A stretch of 64,000 nt of DNA from Flavobacterium psychrophilum (lineage in GTDB: Bacteria > Bacteroidota > Bacteroidia > Flavobacteriales > Flavobacteriaceae), in the NCBI GenBank assembly GCA_945874225.1, contig CAMCFT010000019.1, positions 10,488 to 74,487 on the forward strand. The letters are read 5' to 3'. Below the pieces are notes generated by a model. It had not been told where the DNA came from and searched no databases. It saw nothing but the letters and a program-made list of their open reading frames with translations. The translations under genes were made by a program, and so were the position numbers. Positions 62,817 through 64,000 of this stretch are shown here, piece after piece; position 1 is the first letter of the stretch; each line of letters opens with the position of its first letter.

Positions 62817-63476
62817 CTAATCACAGTTCCACTTTGCATTAGAAACTTTGTCATTTAATGCCGATTTTAAATTGTAATGCCACCATTCAGAATCAAAGGA
62901 GTTGAAACCTTTCTCTATCATTGTTCTTTTTAGTAATTCCCTGTTAGCCTTTATTTCCTGAGAAAAATTTTGATAATTATGACTGGCTTCAATACCAAAA
63001 AAGTCGAAAGAAGTTCCCATATCGAGTGCTGCCCCATTGGAGTCGACTAAAGTTATATCAACAGCTCCACCTCTATTGTGTATCGAACCTTTTGCAGGAT
63101 CTGCAACGTAAGAAGGATTGGGTACGATTTCCCACATCTTTTTTTGAATATCCAAAGGTCGGTAACAATCAAATATCTTGATTTTATAACCCATTTTCAT
63201 AAAAGAATCATTGGCTGTAATCAACGCTTTAACGGTTTTCAATCTCAAAAAACATTCGGCGCAATCATATACTTGGGCCTTCAAAAAATTATCCGAAGTG
63301 GCATATTTCATATCATACACAAAATCTTTGCTGTAGTCTTTCAAATTTACAAAGGCAGTATCATTTACAACGGATTGATTTATAGTCCCAACATCTGAAA
63401 TTACCGTTTGGGATTTGCAGGAAAACAAACAAAAAATCGTGCAAAAAAGAAATAAGGGTTTGCTAAATAAAGTCAT
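62817..63476 (-). CDS. D-alanyl-D-alanine dipeptidase, VanX/DdpX family, lipoprotein
   Basis: 219 residues. Lipobox LFSC at about 17-20. The M15 zinc site is clear: SIHNRGGAVDITLVD (His and Asp ligands, the SxHxxGxAxD motif) and EWWHY (catalytic Glu and third His). CYRPLD earlier carries the substrate-binding Arg. It hydrolyses D-Ala-D-Ala, here most likely for cell-wall turnover, since no vancomycin-resistance genes (vanH, vanA) are nearby. Confidence 0.88.
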   Translation of the reverse strand: MTLFSKPLFLFCTIFCLFSCKSQTVISDVGTINQSVVNDTAFVNLKDYSKDFVYDMKYATSDNFLKAQVYDCAECFLRLKTVKALITANDSFMKMGYKIKIFDCYRPLDIQKKMWEIVPNPSYVADPAKGSIHNRGGAVDITLVDSNGAALDMGTSFDFFGIEASHNYQNFSQEIKANRELLKRTMIEKGFNSFDSEWWHYNLKSALNDKVSNAKWNCD

Positions 63477-63562
63477 AAATACTATTTTTTATAAAAATAG
63501 AATAATTCAATGGAATTAAGGATAATAATAAAAATCTATTTTTTAAGTCTTGATATCTTGAG

Positions 63563-64000
63563 TTATTTTACAGAGAATTTGAATGTTGTTTTTGTTTTAA
63601 AATTCTCTCCCGGATTCAAAACCGTAGTTGGAAAATCTTTTTGATTAGGTGAATCTGGATACTGTTGTGTTTCGAAACAAAAACCAGTTCTGTGTTCATA
63701 CATTCCTCCGTTTCGCATTGGCATAGTGCCATCTAAGAAATTTCCTGAATAAAATTGTATCCCAGGTTGATTTGTAAATACTTCAAGTAATCTTCCACTC
63801 GTTGGGTTATATGCTGAAGCAGCAAAACGATCTCCTTTGTCCTGATTGTTAAGAACCCAGCAATGGTCGTATCCTTTCCCTGTGATTAATTGGTCGTCTT
63901 TCGCTTCAATATCTTTTCCGATAGCCTTTGATTTTCTAAAATCGAAAGGCGTATTGGTTACATCTGTTAATTTTCCTGTTGGAATTAAATTAACATCTAC
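63563..64000 (-). CDS. galM: Galactose mutarotase (aldose 1-epimerase), C-terminal part running off the window
   Basis: The minus strand is open from the right edge to a TAA at 63563-63565 (145 residues seen). Diagnostic stretches are VNLIPTGKLTDVTNTPFDFR, GYDHCWVLN, VFTNQPGIQFYSGNFLDGT (with the catalytic-site Tyr/Asn region), GFCFETQQYPDSPN and FPTTVLNPGE. It interconverts alpha- and beta-anomers of aldoses. The start, and any signal peptide, lie outside the window, so a periplasmic form cannot be judged. Confidence 0.92.
   Translation of the reverse strand, partial: VDVNLIPTGKLTDVTNTPFDFRKSKAIGKDIEAKDDQLITGKGYDHCWVLNNQDKGDRFAASAYNPTSGRLLEVFTNQPGIQFYSGNFLDGTMPMRNGGMYEHRTGFCFETQQYPDSPNQKDFPTTVLNPGENFKTKTTFKFSVK

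Noticed and set aside
62817-63476. Vancomycin resistance locus
   Set aside because: The VanX-like gene stands alone without vanH, vanA, or a VanRS pair; a cell-wall turnover role is more likely.

Overview
The window looks like chromosome of a flavobacterium (phylum Bacteroidota, Flavobacterium-like). The DNA is AT-rich. Several promoters fit the Bacteroidota form (TTG, about 19 nt, TAnnTTTG), recognisable Shine-Dalgarno sequences are scarce, and the gene families are typical of the group: bacillithiol BshA, a GH3/beta-lactamase fusion lipoprotein, a DUF4159 protein, an M43 metalloprotease, a PrcB-type lipoprotein and a TamB/LptD-like envelope set.

Left edge (1-3.6 kb): the first codons of a REP-associated (IS200-like) transposase running off the edge, two REP-like palindromic repeats, a degenerate 81-bp tandem array, and a large gene that combines a PD-(D/E)XK-like motif with an N6-adenine methyltransferase (probably a single-chain restriction-modification enzyme). 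Next (3.6-7.9 kb) come housekeeping and accessory genes: a secreted esterase, a DNA-deoxyinosine glycosylase, MTA/SAH nucleosidase, a GYF_2 coiled-coil membrane protein and an EamA transporter.

Centre of interest (8-19.5 kb): a complete [FeFe]-hydrogenase locus, hydG-hydF-hydE-(HndB-like)-hydB-hydA-hydC, which encodes all three maturases and a multi-subunit NAD(H)/ferredoxin-linked enzyme of the electron-bifurcating type. It converges on a four-gene 2-oxoacid:ferredoxin oxidoreductase operon. Together they could oxidise 2-oxoacids to acyl-CoA, pass electrons to ferredoxin and dispose of them as H2 (using NADH too), an anaerobic energy module in a lineage mostly known for aerobic growth. A 239-bp MITE-like element sits between hydA and hydC with a perfect 7-bp target duplication that runs into the hydA stop codon; a second, related element lies at 46.4 kb, just before ridA.

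19.8-33 kb: transaldolase, an SDR, the SRP RNA gene (minus strand, with a clear promoter and T-run), glutaminyl cyclase, histidine degradation genes (hutI, hutG), an RhlE-type helicase, Hsp20, a TPR hybrid histidine kinase, a DAACS symporter and aroC. 33-43.6 kb: a small beta-barrel protein, a PrcB-like lipoprotein with bshA, the GH3/beta-lactamase fusion, and a co-oriented block of a small conserved protein, two Fe-S proteins, an MlaD-like protein and a cell-wall amidase. 43.6-64 kb: an LptD-like protein, ridA, mgsA, an N-acetylglucosamine-kinase-like protein, gapA, pfkA, TamB, tsaD, rsmE, DUF4159, an M43 protease, an AI-2E family permease, a PG_1098-like methyltransferase, a VanX-type dipeptidase and the 3' part of a galactose mutarotase gene running off the right edge.

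I found no tRNA, rRNA or CRISPR array. All calls come from reading the sequence; no database search was run.
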